NCBI RefSeq assembly: GCF_015706575.1
Contig: NW_024037069.1
Location: 34,555,315-34,619,314 of the forward strand
Source: Patiria miniata
Taxonomy: Eukaryota > Echinodermata > Asteroidea > Valvatida > Asterinidae
Direction of reading: 5' to 3'
DNA length: 64,000 bases
This document shows positions 46,190-58,402 of this stretch, one piece after another (position 1 is the first letter of the stretch; every line of letters begins with the position of its first letter). The notes beneath the pieces were generated by a model that saw only the letters and a list, made by a program, of their open reading frames with translations, was not told the DNA's origin and ran no database searches. Position numbers and translations under genes: made by a program.

Positions 46190-46660
46190 CTAACCTTCCT
46201 AAATCCTGCAAAGTCCTCCAGGCAGTTTTGGAGGATTTTGGAGGATTGAGGATGAATGCACATTCAGTCCTGGTTGATTTTGGAGGATTGAGGATGAATG
46301 CAACATACAATTATGGATGAGTGTGGAGGATTGAGGATGAATGCACGTTTAGTACTGGTTGATTTTGGAGGGTTGAGGATGAATGGTGTTTTTGAAGAAG
46401 AGCATTTTGGGGGATTGAGGATGAATGCAACATAAAATTTGGAGGATTGCGGAGGATTGAGGGAACATGGATATTCAGTACTGGTTTTGAATGATTGAGG
46501 ATGAATGGTGTCTGAAGAAGAGGAGGATTTTGGAGGATTGAGGATGAATGCATTTCGAGAGGCAGGACTGTCTGAGGATTTTGAAGGATTGAGGCAGTGG
46601 GTATCCTTCATTTGAACACTTGTGCAAAATTTTGGAGGATTCTGGAGGATTGAGGATGGT
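46190..46660 (+). repeat. Imperfect minisatellite, 'ttttggaggattgaggatgaatg' units
   Basis: About 10 irregularly spaced copies of 'ggaggattgaggatgaatg'. The flank reads 'accctaaccttcctaaatcc'. Smaller pieces of the same family occur near 20545, 21170, 37240-37350, 39190-39480 and 40410. Confidence 0.8.
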
Positions 46661-46859
46661 CCCTAGCAAAAAGGGCCTAAGGGGGGTTAAGGTCGGTCTA
46701 TTGGCTTCAAGAAGATTGACCAAAAATCCATTTTCAGCTGACATCAACTACATGTACGTGCTACTGGTACACATGATGAAGGTGCAACAGACAGTGGGAA
46801 CGTGGGAAACAAGACTTCAGTTCGTGACGATGATAAAATAACATTTATGAAAAAAATAA

Positions 46860-47400
46860 TGTCATTCTTTAGATAACTTGCACTGCAGTCATCTTTGACG
46901 TGTGCTTCTTTCAACAGGGTTACGCATTCATGAGTAGACGTCTTGTGCAGTCACTGTTAATGAATTAACATAACAAAACACACCTCAAAGATGTCTGCTG
47001 AATGCAATCCATCTATTGTGGCACGAGTTAACCCTTCGAGAGGGCTGAAAAGCCACCAAATATTCCTAAAAACAAACCCCTTTAAATTCCAAGCCCAAAA
47101 ATAAGTGCCCCCAGCATTAATGAATGAAATGAGCCGATTTCCTGCCTCCAATTACCCCGGTATCAAACGTCAGCAAAAATTTGCTCCACAAAGGAGACGA
47201 GGTTTGACTGGAGAGACAAGCCCGGCTAATTGAGTCATTTCATGACATCGCTGGCCGGTGCGTATTTTATTAGCGGTCTGGCCGGCCAATCAGCTGATTC
47301 TAATCAACTTACTGAGTCACTGCTGATTGGCTCAGGTTCAAATACGGTAGACGCTTTGCGCAGAGCGCCCCCACTTGCAGGGCTGTAGATGAAAGGGGAG
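46860..47400. other. Repeat-poor intergenic block with facing CCAAT motifs
   Basis: No exon seen. 'ggccaatcagc' (about 47284) and 'gctgattggct' (about 47321) form inverted CCAAT-type boxes with TGAGTCA between them. A regulatory role is only a guess. Confidence 0.3.
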
Positions 47401-47439
47401 GGGACTGGACACCATCTAAAAAGTCCAATGATCTTTCGG

Positions 47440-47690
47440 TGGGGGGGGGGGGGGGGGGGGGGGGGTTGTCATCCTCAACTGGTCATTTTTGTCGGGGGGG
47501 GGGGGGGGAGTGACACCCTCTAATGATCATGTTTGCCAGCAAAATTGTCCGTTCAACAAATACCGTAGCTACAACGAAAAGCGCCACCTGTGGTTGGTTA
47601 GTGTAGTGTTTAAGTTGGTCTGCTTTGAACAGCGCCCTAAATAGTAAGATTGTGTACAGATCCCCCCCCCCCTCCCCCCCCCCCCCTCCC
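47440..47690. repeat. Poly-G then poly-C homopolymers
   Basis: G runs at about 47442-47466 and 47495-47508 and C runs at about 47661-47690. Capable of quadruplex or i-motif structure. Also prone to assembly error. Confidence 0.9.
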
Positions 47691-48165
47691 CGTTACTAGG
47701 AAAATATTCCTGGCCACCTTCAACGGCAGATGTTCTGTCAGGAAACGTACCGGTAGTCTGGCAACGTCCCTGATCACTTTGGACAGTTTTTGTTTTTATA
47801 ATTTAGTGACAATGGAAGTACGGTACACATCACAGAGATCTACCGGTGCACCAAGACCTACCGGTACATGTACAGTGGTGATGTCAGATACAAGGGCTCT
47901 ATCAGTATCACACTTTTTATCAACGTTAAAATTACAATGGATATCAACACCTTTGTGACCAAAACTGTCAGGTCAGAAGCAGCTACACTGTACGACTCAA
48001 ACACCTGTACTGGCAAGTCCGCAACAGTCAGCATTTTCAAGCTACTGTTTTTAACAACGCATCAAAGGTTAATGGTTTTAAAGTCCAATCTATTCTTTGT
48101 CATAATGCAGTCAATAGTAGTTTTGTGCAGTGTATAGTCAAACCCACCAGTTGTTGTATTGTATG

Positions 48166-48339
48166 CAGGGGTGTGAGTGACCACACATCAAAAATAGCTA
48201 AAAACAGCTGGAAAAGGTGTGAAAAGCTCAACTTTTGGAAATCTCCTATATTTTTGTACACAGCAAGTGAGGGAAAAAAACTGAAATCCAAAACAAAAAA
48301 AGCTGAAATCAGCTTTAAAGCTGAGATTTCACACCCCTG
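48166..48339. mobile_element. 174-bp MITE with CAGGGGTGTGA ends
   Basis: Inverted ends 'caggggtgtga' / 'tcacacccctg', flanked by TGTATG on both sides (48160-48165, 48340-48345). The terminus resembles hAT ends, but only 6 bp of flanking repeat is clear. Followed by a short tandem of 'tgtatgatcattcacac'. Confidence 0.8.
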
Positions 48340-48399
48340 TGTATGATCATTCACACCCCTGTGTATGATCATTCACACACCTAGAATTTGCCTCACTTT

Positions 48400-51300
48400 G
48401 AAAATGCTTAAGGAATACATAATGAGAAAAAAATTTGGTCACAGAGAGGGTTTATCAAATTGAAGAAGTTGTGGAGGTTGCACCAAACTGCTTCTGCGAT
48501 TTAAGGAAATGACTGGGGATGCTTTAACATGCATGATCCACACTCAGACATGTTAGACATGCACTAAGACAATTTGGGTTTGTGTGCACAAATGTTACAA
48601 TCTATGAACATGTATGCATACATTATCCCAACTTGCATAACGCTTTTGGCATCAGTTACTTAACATTTCTTCTTGGCAAGTTCTTGCAGCAAATTAAATG
48701 TTGTTAGTTCTACACACGAGTGCTCAACTTGTGCATCAACAGTTGATCCATGTAAGTTGTAATGTACCGGTGCAACCATAAATTGCATACATGTACATGT
48801 ACTTCATAATGCCCATGTGTCAATACCGTATACCTAGAACTAGGCATGCTAGGTGAGATAAAAAGTTTGTTGCCCCCAAACAGCGAGACTACAGGTTGTC
48901 CCCTAACAAGCAAAAAGGATTACTTATGACTTGAAAAGGAACATTCAACTAGATCTATGACTAGCACACACTCAACAGTCATCACTGACGTACCGGTACA
49001 TGTACACGTAGGTGTGCAAAAGCCCACATCCTTGATTCTTTGTTCAAAGGACCCATGCTACCCCCTAACAAGATCAAAAGACTAGGCTATTATGCACCTT
49101 AGGTAACCCTGTTTCTGGTCAATATATAAGTACACACGCCTTTGATCTGAAATAGAGAGCAATGCGTCTCCCTGGAGTGACAAAAGGGGTTGTGTTTGTT
49201 GACAATGCTCTTCAACGGTATTCCAAGGACACAGATCTTTTCTGAACACAATGCATTCTCTACATTACAAGTCCACAGTTCAGTTTGAATCGCGACGGTG
49301 ATATTGCAGTTTTTTTGTGCCACATGCTGTCATTGAGGTGTACTGCACATAATCACATTCCATGCACGTACATTGTACAGTGTGTGTAAGGTGCACTGTA
49401 TTATCTGCATTACATGTAATGCTGTTTTAGGCACACTGTATGTATTACTATCCAATATTTGCACAATAATGTCGGGTATAAACCGCGACAGAATTTAAAT
49501 ACAATGCTGTGTAAGGAACATGTACGTGTACCGGTATTACTATTCAATATTTGTACGATAATGTGGGCTTTGAACCTTGACAGAATTTAAATACAAGATG
49601 CAAACTTAATGAAGGCCGAAGACATTTTACACACACACAAGTAGCACAACAGTCATCATTTTTACAGGTGTTCCTCGCAAATAAAACCAAGCGATTGATC
49701 AATAATCATCACTGCTGTTCAAAGTTTCTTCATCACCATGGTAACATACATTTTACGTTTATGTTCAAATATTATAAATGAGTAAGTCCAGGTCCAAATT
49801 CTGTGGATATTACTTATTTTTCAATGAAAGCAGCTGAAGGCACGTCCTACACAAGTGTACCGATACTAGTGCTAGTCATAGCCAAATAATTCCCATGCAG
49901 CCTTCTACAATGTAGGTAGGAATTCCCACATTTACAGGATTTATCACGAATGGAGATCATATTTCATATTTAACTGGTCCTATCAGGATTTTTTTCAAAC
50001 ATGTTTACAATTTATACAGGAAACTGTACACATCGCTTATCAACTGAACGCAATGCAACACTAAAGTCATTTACATTATCATAAAAATGAGGTTGAAACT
50101 GCCAGTCTTGCGCATACTGTGGCCGTGTACATGTATACATGTTCAAATGCATTGGGCATAATATTGCATGTATGTGCCACTGGGAGATGAGTTTACAATC
50201 CGTGTCTCAACTGTGCATTTCCAAGCATAATCGTGAGTGAAACATACGGAAAGGAGCACAGCGCAAAGAACGGGAGGAAGGTGGCTACATAATGATGAGA
50301 TGAATTTCATCCCATGAGTACATACCGGTATATGTACATGTACAAGTGTAACATGAAATAAATGTGGTCTAAGGTGTCTTCATGAGCAATAGCTCCATGG
50401 TGTCTTGTATGACTCGAGGAGACTGAAGCGCGTACATGTATGCCAGGTGCAGTACTTACATATCTGCAAACAAACTACATTGGAGGTCTTTTTAATGGAG
50501 GCCTGTGAACTGAATGTCATGAAAATGTTTTCTTTTCATTTTTGCATAATTTTGTTCATCCCTCTGAACTGTGTGAAATAAAAGTGCCACAACCCTTTTT
50601 GAATTTATTCCTAATATGAAGAGCAATATTTTCACTGACCCAAAAAAGGGGAAGTATTCATGTTTTCCCAAGATAATGCATGTACATAGTCCTCATGTAA
50701 CTCTATAAATTACATTTCACCGTACAATGGAACTTGCTCTGTACAGTACAATGCTCTGTACAGTACAGTTGAACATAAAATTTGAAGAGTCAAAAGGTAT
50801 GTTCCTTATTATAGTAAATGGTTCGGTACAGTCTTTGTCATTATTTTGGAGTTTTACTTTTTCAATCCGTGAGATTTTCAGTGGGATTGTAAATTTGACA
50901 GAACTGCTTCATATCGTTTTCATCACTCCTCTTAATGTGCTGTAAACACTAAATCACATTACAGTCCTTTTGGGATCCATGGATCCTCAGTTATACCCAA
51001 ACGAGTTCAAGGTGATGATATTTAGAAATCTCTGGCCTGAAGCGAGGGTTGAATACCCCGAGTCATCCCCCCACACGCGCACGTCACGTCGTCAACTGAT
51101 GGACTCACAAACTGCATGTCACGAGGGTTCCAGTCAATTTTTTTTTAAAAGTTGACAGCAATTTTGGCTATTTGCCCTGTCAACTTTACACAAATAAAAC
51201 AAACCAAACGAAAAGATGATGCGTTTCGAATGACTAAAACTAAAAATATATCGGCCCTTCCTTTTCAAGATAATACAAATTCCCAGTTGAACTTGGAGTA

Positions 51301-51880
51301 GATATTATGCAGCCTCACTGTGAGTCATGGCACTGTTGATCAACTAATTCCCTGTACCCCTTCCCCCTACACTGCAAAAGATAAAACCACAGGGGGCATA
51401 GGGAGGGGGGGGGGAAGGGGAGGGGGAAGGGGGTATTACTAAGAGGAGTTCCTGGTGATAAAATTCTGTGTCCTGCTCCAACACATCGGAGCTTTAGAAC
51501 ACGTGCATCAATTAGAAAAACTGCCAAAAGCAAAAACCACCTGGTTTTGATGTTTCGAAGGGGTGGGTGGAAAGCTGAAGGGCCAAAGTTTAATCCTCAT
51601 TATGTATCAAAGGTGAAACTTTCCTGGCACTGCTAGTCTGCTAAGCACGTGTAAGTTTCTGCCATTAAACGGGTCAATTACACGGAGCTGTTTAGCGCAC
51701 AAATTTACTAACCACCAACAAGTTTGTTCAGCAAATACGTGCACAAAGCACCTGTCAAACAACAGTGTAGCAACAGAGAAGAGAACAAAAAACATGTATT
51801 CTATCAAAAAGCGATAAGGAATTGTGTAAGTGTTTCAAAATCACATGTATCCTGAAGTACAAAATACACTTTCAAAGATA
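48400..51880. other. Intergenic, rich in TACATGTA and TACCGGTA palindromes
   Basis: No coding exon recognised. Palindromes such as taccggta and tacatgtaca recur (48766, 48992, 49530, 50327 and others). A G-rich tract is at about 51390-51435. Confidence 0.5.
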
Positions 51881-51905
51881 TGCCACCGTTGGATACACAT
51901 TGTGC

Positions 51906-52048
51906 CAGGCATGCAACCGGGAATTTAGAAAAAACGAGGAAACCCCAAACCACACAAGACTTTGTACAGTTTTTTTCAATTTGTAATGGCATTGATGAGA
52001 AGTAAAAAACGAGGCAATCAGCAGATCCGAGGAAAAGTTGCATGCCTG
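51906..52048. mobile_element. 143-bp MITE with CAGGCATGCAAC ends, copy 2
   Basis: Same element as 44302-44434. Flanks 'attgtgc' and 'attgtac' look like an aged target duplication. Confidence 0.8.
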
Positions 52049-52049
52049 A

Positions 52050-54294
52050 TTGTACTCGTTTACGTACATTGTAGTTTGTGTATGTGAGTTTATGCTCCGC
52101 CTTCCCTCTCCGCCCCCCCCCCCCCCCCCCCAAAAAGCTGAAACTAAAAACAAAAACAGAATTTACAGCTCTGGCTGACAAAAGATGAGGCCAAGTAAAA
52201 AAGAATAAGAAGTTTCTCGTCCAGCCTTTCTGAAAAAAACTTAAGGAGGTGGGTGTTTTTTGTTCTCCCCAAGATGGCAGATTTTCCAAGACGGCGGATG
52301 GACTCTTCAATTTTCTCGACTATTTTGCTGATACAAATTTGTGCTCCTTGGAGCCCAAACCCTTTCAACATAGCTATAATATTGTTGGAAACATATCAAA
52401 AGGGAAAGAATTCTATACACGTAAGTATGTATGACATCACTATTTTTTCCCTGCAGTTACCCATCAGTCATCAGAAAGCGATAACATGTCCTAAAAAGTC
52501 CAAATTTAGCAGGGAAAATATTGAAGCATTTACTGAGAAAACACTTGGAATATTTCAGACCAGTCTCATAGGGTTTGTGCACAGGGTGTCAATTGATGTC
52601 CACGTATGGAACGCTTTCCATAAAAAGACAACATGCCAGGTACTGCAGTCCCTCTGATTTGAAGTGTGCCATCGCACCACCACGCCATAGCACACCTTAA
52701 GGCTTCCCGAGAAGTGTGAATACATACATGCCTGAACTTCCCAGGACCGCAGAATCACACACCAGATGTACCTTTTTCCACACGCCTGTGATTTTCAAAT
52801 CAGGACGGACTGTACTGACAACATAATTATGTGCAACATATATTGCAAAGACATGTATGAATTTAAAAAAAAAAAAAAAGCAAGCAGGCTGGGACAAAAA
52901 GCTGAATATTTTTTCATACATGGCTTAACATAAAGGCAGTGGATATTTGGCTGGCTGCCAACACTGGTTTTCTTTTATTAAATGTTACACGTACAAGCAG
53001 TTTGCCAGAGGTTGTCTTTGATTACTCCGGCAAACTACTCAACTAGAAAATTAGTAAAAACTAGTAAAAAGTAAACCAATGACATATTAATGTTAGTTCA
53101 GCCAATATACCCCATTTATCTATCAGCCACTCAGAGCTCCAGAAAGCCTCTATAAAAATAGCGTTGAGCCCGAGCCCTATCAACATCGGCGCCGGCCTAA
53201 TACATAATAAATCCAAAAATATAATCAAATTAATGTGACACAAGCATTCACTGCGTATCATTTTTCCAGGTGGATTAGACTTTTTTGTCTCTCCAAAATG
53301 GCAGTGTAGGCCTATATTTGACTGTGAACCGGTCCCTGATTTCAGCTCTTTGACCAGCACAGCACCGAACATGCCCAGTGTTTTGGGGGACTTAGAAATG
53401 TTTACTGCGATGAATCTTCATCCAGTTCTATGCTTTCATTGTCGTTGTGTCTTTGTATTCATGAGACATGATCAGACCTAATGAAATTTCAGACTTTACT
53501 ATCTTCCAAATCCAAAGCCAGGAATCAGAAAAAGATAAAATATTCCGCAATTAAATGTAGGACAACCGGGACAACTTATTTCAATTTTATTTTCATTTTG
53601 TACGCAGTGGATATCATTACGGCAGCCGTCTAGTTCCCTGACCTACATGTACAGTGTAGTACGTCAGGATATTTGGATGCTGTAACCAATTCTCAGACAT
53701 TAGGCCTAATTGTCGTAAACTTGGGCTTGGGAACCACCCCCGTTTTCCAGTATGGACTGGCCTGCGGTACTGCCCATGGGCAATATGATTCCCGATGCCT
53801 TCTGACCCCGTCTTTTGCACGCTGTGCAGAACTTCACGACAAGGAGACAAACTGAGAACAAGTTACTTACAGAAAACGCTTACAAGTTTAGACTATTCGT
53901 CGGTTTTAGGTTCCGTTCAGATAAGGGAAGTTATTACTTCCTGAGACTTGCAAGAATCCCTTGACAATGACAGCCTGTCAGAGATGTCCCAGCCGAAGAA
54001 AGACTGAGTTTAGCCCCAGAAATTACTACATGTACATTATCCTTTAAAAAACCATACTCAGGCCTAATGATCCTACAAAGCCACTGATAAAGAAGAAAAT
54101 GAAATCTACTGAAATAAACAGAATGATTTGATTAAAACATAATTTATAAAAATAGAGTCATTAAAAACAAAACTTCCTACAAAATAGAACAAGTACAATT
54201 TTTGTAATGTTTAATATGTTAGCAAACACTAGGCCTTTGAAATTAAAAAGAAAGGCCTTTGAATTTTGACATGTTTGATAAAGTTTGAAACAAG
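52050..54294. other. Intergenic, nothing recognised
   Basis: A poly-C tract at about 52112-52131. Open frames of 60-134 codons have no domain. The 53,060-53,280 block is repeat-free and of mixed composition. Confidence 0.45.
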
Positions 54295-54302
54295 CAAACA
54301 TC

Positions 54303-55020
54303 GGTAATCCTCACTTTTAGGACACCTCTATTTTTACAAGTTCTGCTCAAAACTGACTTTTGCAGATGACTGTCCAGTACCAAAGTGACTTTTGCAGGCT
54401 CAGTCTTTTTTCTTCATAAAACTCATGTTAGTTGTAGTTTTGAAAGCACTTTCGAAGAAAATGTGACTTTCCTACCTTTTTTGCAGTCAGACGTGCATGT
54501 TGAAGTTCTCACAAGCGTGAAAGCCCTACATAATGAAAGCCCGATGCTGATTGGCTGCTAAAAAAATAGTTTAGTCTGGTTCCCAGACCAAAAGATTCTG
54601 ACTACTCCTGAATCTTTTGGTCTGGGAACCAGATTTAAAATAAACAAGTTAGTCTGGTTCTCAGACCAAAAGATTCTGTCTATTCCTGAATATTTTGGTC
54701 TGGGAACCAGACTAAAAATAAACAAGAATGTTTATTTTTTATCAGCCAATCAGCATCGAGCTTTCATCGCATCGAGCTTTCATGTTTGCCATCTTGGTTT
54801 TTGAGTCTGTTTTCTGGTTGTCATCGTCGTCTTTTACCCCTGAATTTCCCTCATAAATCAAAGCCCTGCCCTCTTTCCACAAAATTAAACCTGCTGATAT
54901 TCAAGACGGTGTGGGAAAAGTTCCGTACTCGGACGTCAATTTTGAGTGTCATTTAGTCAACTGTTTTGGTGAGTCTTTCCCTTCCTATACAGGAACGGGG
55001 TCCCAAAAGTAAGGATTACC
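54303..55020. mobile_element. Non-autonomous hAT-like element, copy 2
   Basis: 718 bp with the same inverted ends as 8253-8842 and exact 8-bp flanking repeats CAAACATC (54295-54302, 55021-55028). It is longer because of the hairpin pair at 54571-54726 in its centre. No transposase frame. Confidence 0.92.
54571..54726. repeat. Tandem pair of 78-bp hairpins inside a hAT-like element
   Basis: Two units (54571-54648, 54649-54726) each fold: 'agtctggttcccagacc' pairs with 'ggtctgggaaccaga'. The hairpin is absent from copy 1 of the host element at the corresponding centre. A related 'agtctggttccctga' hairpin sits inside the TTAA elements. Confidence 0.9.
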
Positions 55021-55029
55021 CAAACATCT

Positions 55030-56220
55030 GTCGTCTGTTCGTCATGTTCGTATGGAAATGTCATGTTTATAAGCTACTTACCATATTGGCAACGTACATG
55101 ACTTCTTTCGCTTGGGAAAGATTCCCATATCTGGCCATCACTTGTCACCCTGTACACAAACCCTATGGGACTGGTCTGAAAATTTTTAAGTGTTTTCTCA
55201 GTAAAAATTAAAAATTTGTTCGTGCTAATTTTGACTTTTTAGGACATATTATGATCACTTTCTGATGGCCGATAGGTCATTTATCATGGGAAAAATATGG
55301 CCAGATATGGGAATCTTTACAGATATGGGAATCTTTCCTTAGCTTGACACATTGCACAAGGGCAAGAAAATCATGAGCAGTTCCTATACAGCCTTTACAG
55401 GCATGACAGGATACCAGGCTAAACATGCTAAAGTTTGACATGTTTGACAAACTACATGAACTAGATTGACAACACAATTTCTTACCTGACATCACGTATC
55501 GTGACATTTCTGTTACAAAAATCAGTTCTTCTTAAAAAATGCTGTTTCCATAACCCATTTGTTTCAGCTTCCGGATATTCTGTTACGAAATATTCCAAGT
55601 CCTCCATCCACAAAACGCCACAAACGTCGTCGCGCGGGACGTAGATTTTTGTGTACGAGCATTAGTACACACGCGCGATATCGGACAAGGTCGTGAATCA
55701 AACCATGATCAAACGCTCAAGTAAGACCATTTTTGATTGGTCTATTTTGGCACATTGACGCCATTACAATAACACAATTGATCAATGGGATAAACCAACA
55801 CTGCGGGCTTCGTACGGCCAGCGACCTGACAATCGCATGATTCAGCAGAATCGTATCGGAGAATTTGACGTCATTATGCGATTTCCATTGTGTTTGATTG
55901 ATTGATAAAGAGACTGGATCCACCGTCGAGACCTCATTCACTGGCACACATACGGAGACAGGGATCCATTCAGATCAATTCAAGTTCATTGGTCCTTGAA
56001 CCGCCCACGGTACGAATGAACGTACGCCCAGCAACCGGGAACATCGTTGTAATGTCAAAGAAAGCGATGTGTGCACGAACAAGCGCCAAATTTGGATGCA
56101 AACATAATACATGTAAACGTAAACCTAATGCGCATACATTATACTCGCAAAAAATATGGTTAGAATTTGGAAATTGGATTAACAAAAGGAGAACTTTTGG
56201 ATTTGTTGTTCATGAAATCT
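55030..56220. other. Intergenic, nothing recognised
   Basis: Contains no clear exon. A 141-codon plus-strand frame (55902-56327) runs into the foldback and is probably chance. Confidence 0.45.
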
Positions 56221-56230
56221 GTTCCTTGCT

Positions 56231-56367
56231 CGTCCCACTAACTGGGGCGCTAGAACTTTTTTTTTACATTTGGGATGTTGGTCTGTCGTACGCGCGTACT
56301 AGCGACAGACCAACATCCCAAAATTAATGTCAAAAAAGGAGTTCTAGCGCCCCAGTTAGTGAGACTA
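56231..56367. mobile_element. Foldback element with 10-bp flanking repeats
   Basis: Arms of about 55 bp ('cactaactggggcgctagaa', 'tgggatgttggtctgtcg' and complements) surround a short 'tacgcgcgtacta' loop. GTTCCTTGCT flanks both sides (56221-56230, 56368-56377). A 9-11-bp duplication and long arms suggest a Mutator-like origin. Noncoding. Confidence 0.85.
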
Positions 56368-56785
56368 GTTCCTTGCTATGTATATGATCATGATGAAAAT
56401 AATCCTGAAATCACTCAAAAGTCAAGAAGCTCCGCCCCTGATCTGGACCCTTGCGTCCAATAATTATTTGCCTTCTGTTTTGATATGAAACCGCAATTTA
56501 TAAAGATGGTAGCTTTTGTTGAAGTTCCTGACTTCCGTATCTTCTTCCGTGGTTTGAAGTGAAAAAAAAATTAAGTCACAAAGCCAACTCCAAAACTATA
56601 GGCTACTCAGTGCACATCGGTAAGAGGCCCTCTTGCGACCAAAGATCCAAGCGGCGCTATAGGATCTTTGCTTGCGACTGGTGAACTGTGCTCATTCGAG
56701 GATTTCGCTATGCTCTGTCTGCTGGTGAGCTTCACAGAATCTTGTGAAGAAAGTGGCCTATGATCTTTGCATAAAGCATCTTGCT

Positions 56786-56935
56786 CAGTGGCGTAGCCAG
56801 GAATTTTTCAGGGGGGGGGGGGGGGGGGGGGAGGGGGGCGCTGGGGGGGGGGGGGGGGGGGGGGGGGGCTGGAACATTTCAAGGGGGGCATCATGTAGGG
56901 GCGTCAATCGCTTCTCAAAAGTGGGGGGGGGGGAC
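56786..56935 (+). mobile_element. CAGTGGCGTAGCCAGG element end with poly-G
   Basis: A 'cagtggcgtagccagg' terminus is followed by very long G runs (56811-56868). Elements with CAGTGGCGTA ends and G/C-rich interiors are widespread hAT-type repeats in animals. The matching right end was not found nearby. Confidence 0.65.
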
Positions 56936-57440
56936 ATACCTTGATCAGAACTGATGCGAGCGCGAAGCCCTTTATGGCGTGGGGGTTCGGGGCCCGCTTA
57001 AGGGCCCCGCATAAAATTTGGATTCTAGATGTTCTGTGGTGTGATCTGAAGCAATTTCTTACCACTTTCCTCCATGTTTTAACTAATATTTTCTTAGCAA
57101 AAGATAATTATTTGAACATCGTGTTCGAGGTTGGAGTCATTGAATCAGCTATCGGTATTCTGAGCTATAGGCGTGGGGTTCATTTGTAATGTAAATAAGT
57201 GCCGTAGTCATGTGATGAAAGAGAGAGGGATCCCCGCGAAAGAAAATAACCCGAGAGGTTGATCCGCAATTGCGATGCATTTTTGAGCAACATTTTCGCT
57301 GATTTGAGACCGGGATCGGTCGTGAAGGGCCAGAAGTCCAAGGGACCAAGACCTTATCTGACTACGGCACTTTTAGCCGGAGCCGATGTGACGCCAGCGA
57401 CATATGAGACAGACAAGTCAATAAAGACCACATAAGTCGG

Positions 57441-57496
57441 GTGTCCCCCGGACACATTTACCGGGTCACGAGCCGGTAAATGTGTCCGGGGGACAC
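57441..57496. repeat. Perfect hairpin, 24-bp arms, 8-nt loop
   Basis: 'gtgtcccccggacacattta' plus ccgg pairs exactly with 57473-57496. A further partial copy ('cacatttacc') follows. No gene on either side. Confidence 0.9.
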
Positions 57497-58402
57497 ATTT
57501 ACCAGGGGGGACAGAATTACCTGTCACACCGGCCAGCTAGCTAGGCTGCGTATATCTTTCGATCTTTCTTTTTTTTAAAGATAAGATTGATTTTTTACTA
57601 CTCACATTATTGTTTCAAGTCATATTACCAGCCTTTTATCAATTAATTTTGAACATGTAAAGGCCTCATATTTACATTTCATTTCAGTGAGTTTCAAAGT
57701 TGACATGCAGCAATGCTTGACTAAGGTAACTTAATTTTATATTTTGTTCCCTGAGTGCTTAACTGTTTTTCGATCAAACGATCTCAAAAAAGCAAAAAAA
57801 GGTGATTTTTAGTTCTAATTATTTCCAACCCCTCGTAGTATAGCCACCGAGTGAGGGGGTTATTCACACACTTTTCAATATAAAAAAAGTGAGGGCGCTG
57901 TTCTGTCCTGGGACCATAGCCAGAGCTGCATGCACGGCCCCGGGTGTAGCGGGAAATACCTTTTCGATATTCCCAAGGTATCTTGTGTATGGATGACAAA
58001 CAAACAAGGACATTTGTGCACAAGCCTGTAGGGCTGTTAACTATAGTTTAAACTTTCATTTGATTCCTCCCCATAATTCAAGAATTTAGTGATCATCTTT
58101 TCACACATTGTTGCATTCGCAATTTGAAATCTAATCAATTTTAAAATCATTTTTTAAAAGATATAATCAAATTTTAAAAAGTTAAGGGGAATCCCTTTTT
58201 TGACACCAGTTGTATTACTCATGAATATGAATAATTGGCCTGCCAATATTGACCAATCAGAATCGAGATAGTCAAGCTCGCGCATCTGCTGACCAATCAC
58301 AATCGTTCGGTCCCAGTGGGCCTGATGAGTGATACATGGAAAGTCATTTCATGATTCTTTTATTTCTAAAGTTTTAAAAAATGCTTTTTATTTACAAATC
58401 AT

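Noticed and set aside
55902-56327. 141-codon plus-strand frame
   Set aside because: No domain, biased composition, and its end is formed by the foldback element.
56744-56944. Gly-rich frame beginning MKKVAYDLC
   Set aside because: It is the translation of a CAGTGGCGTAGCCAGG repeat end followed by poly-G.
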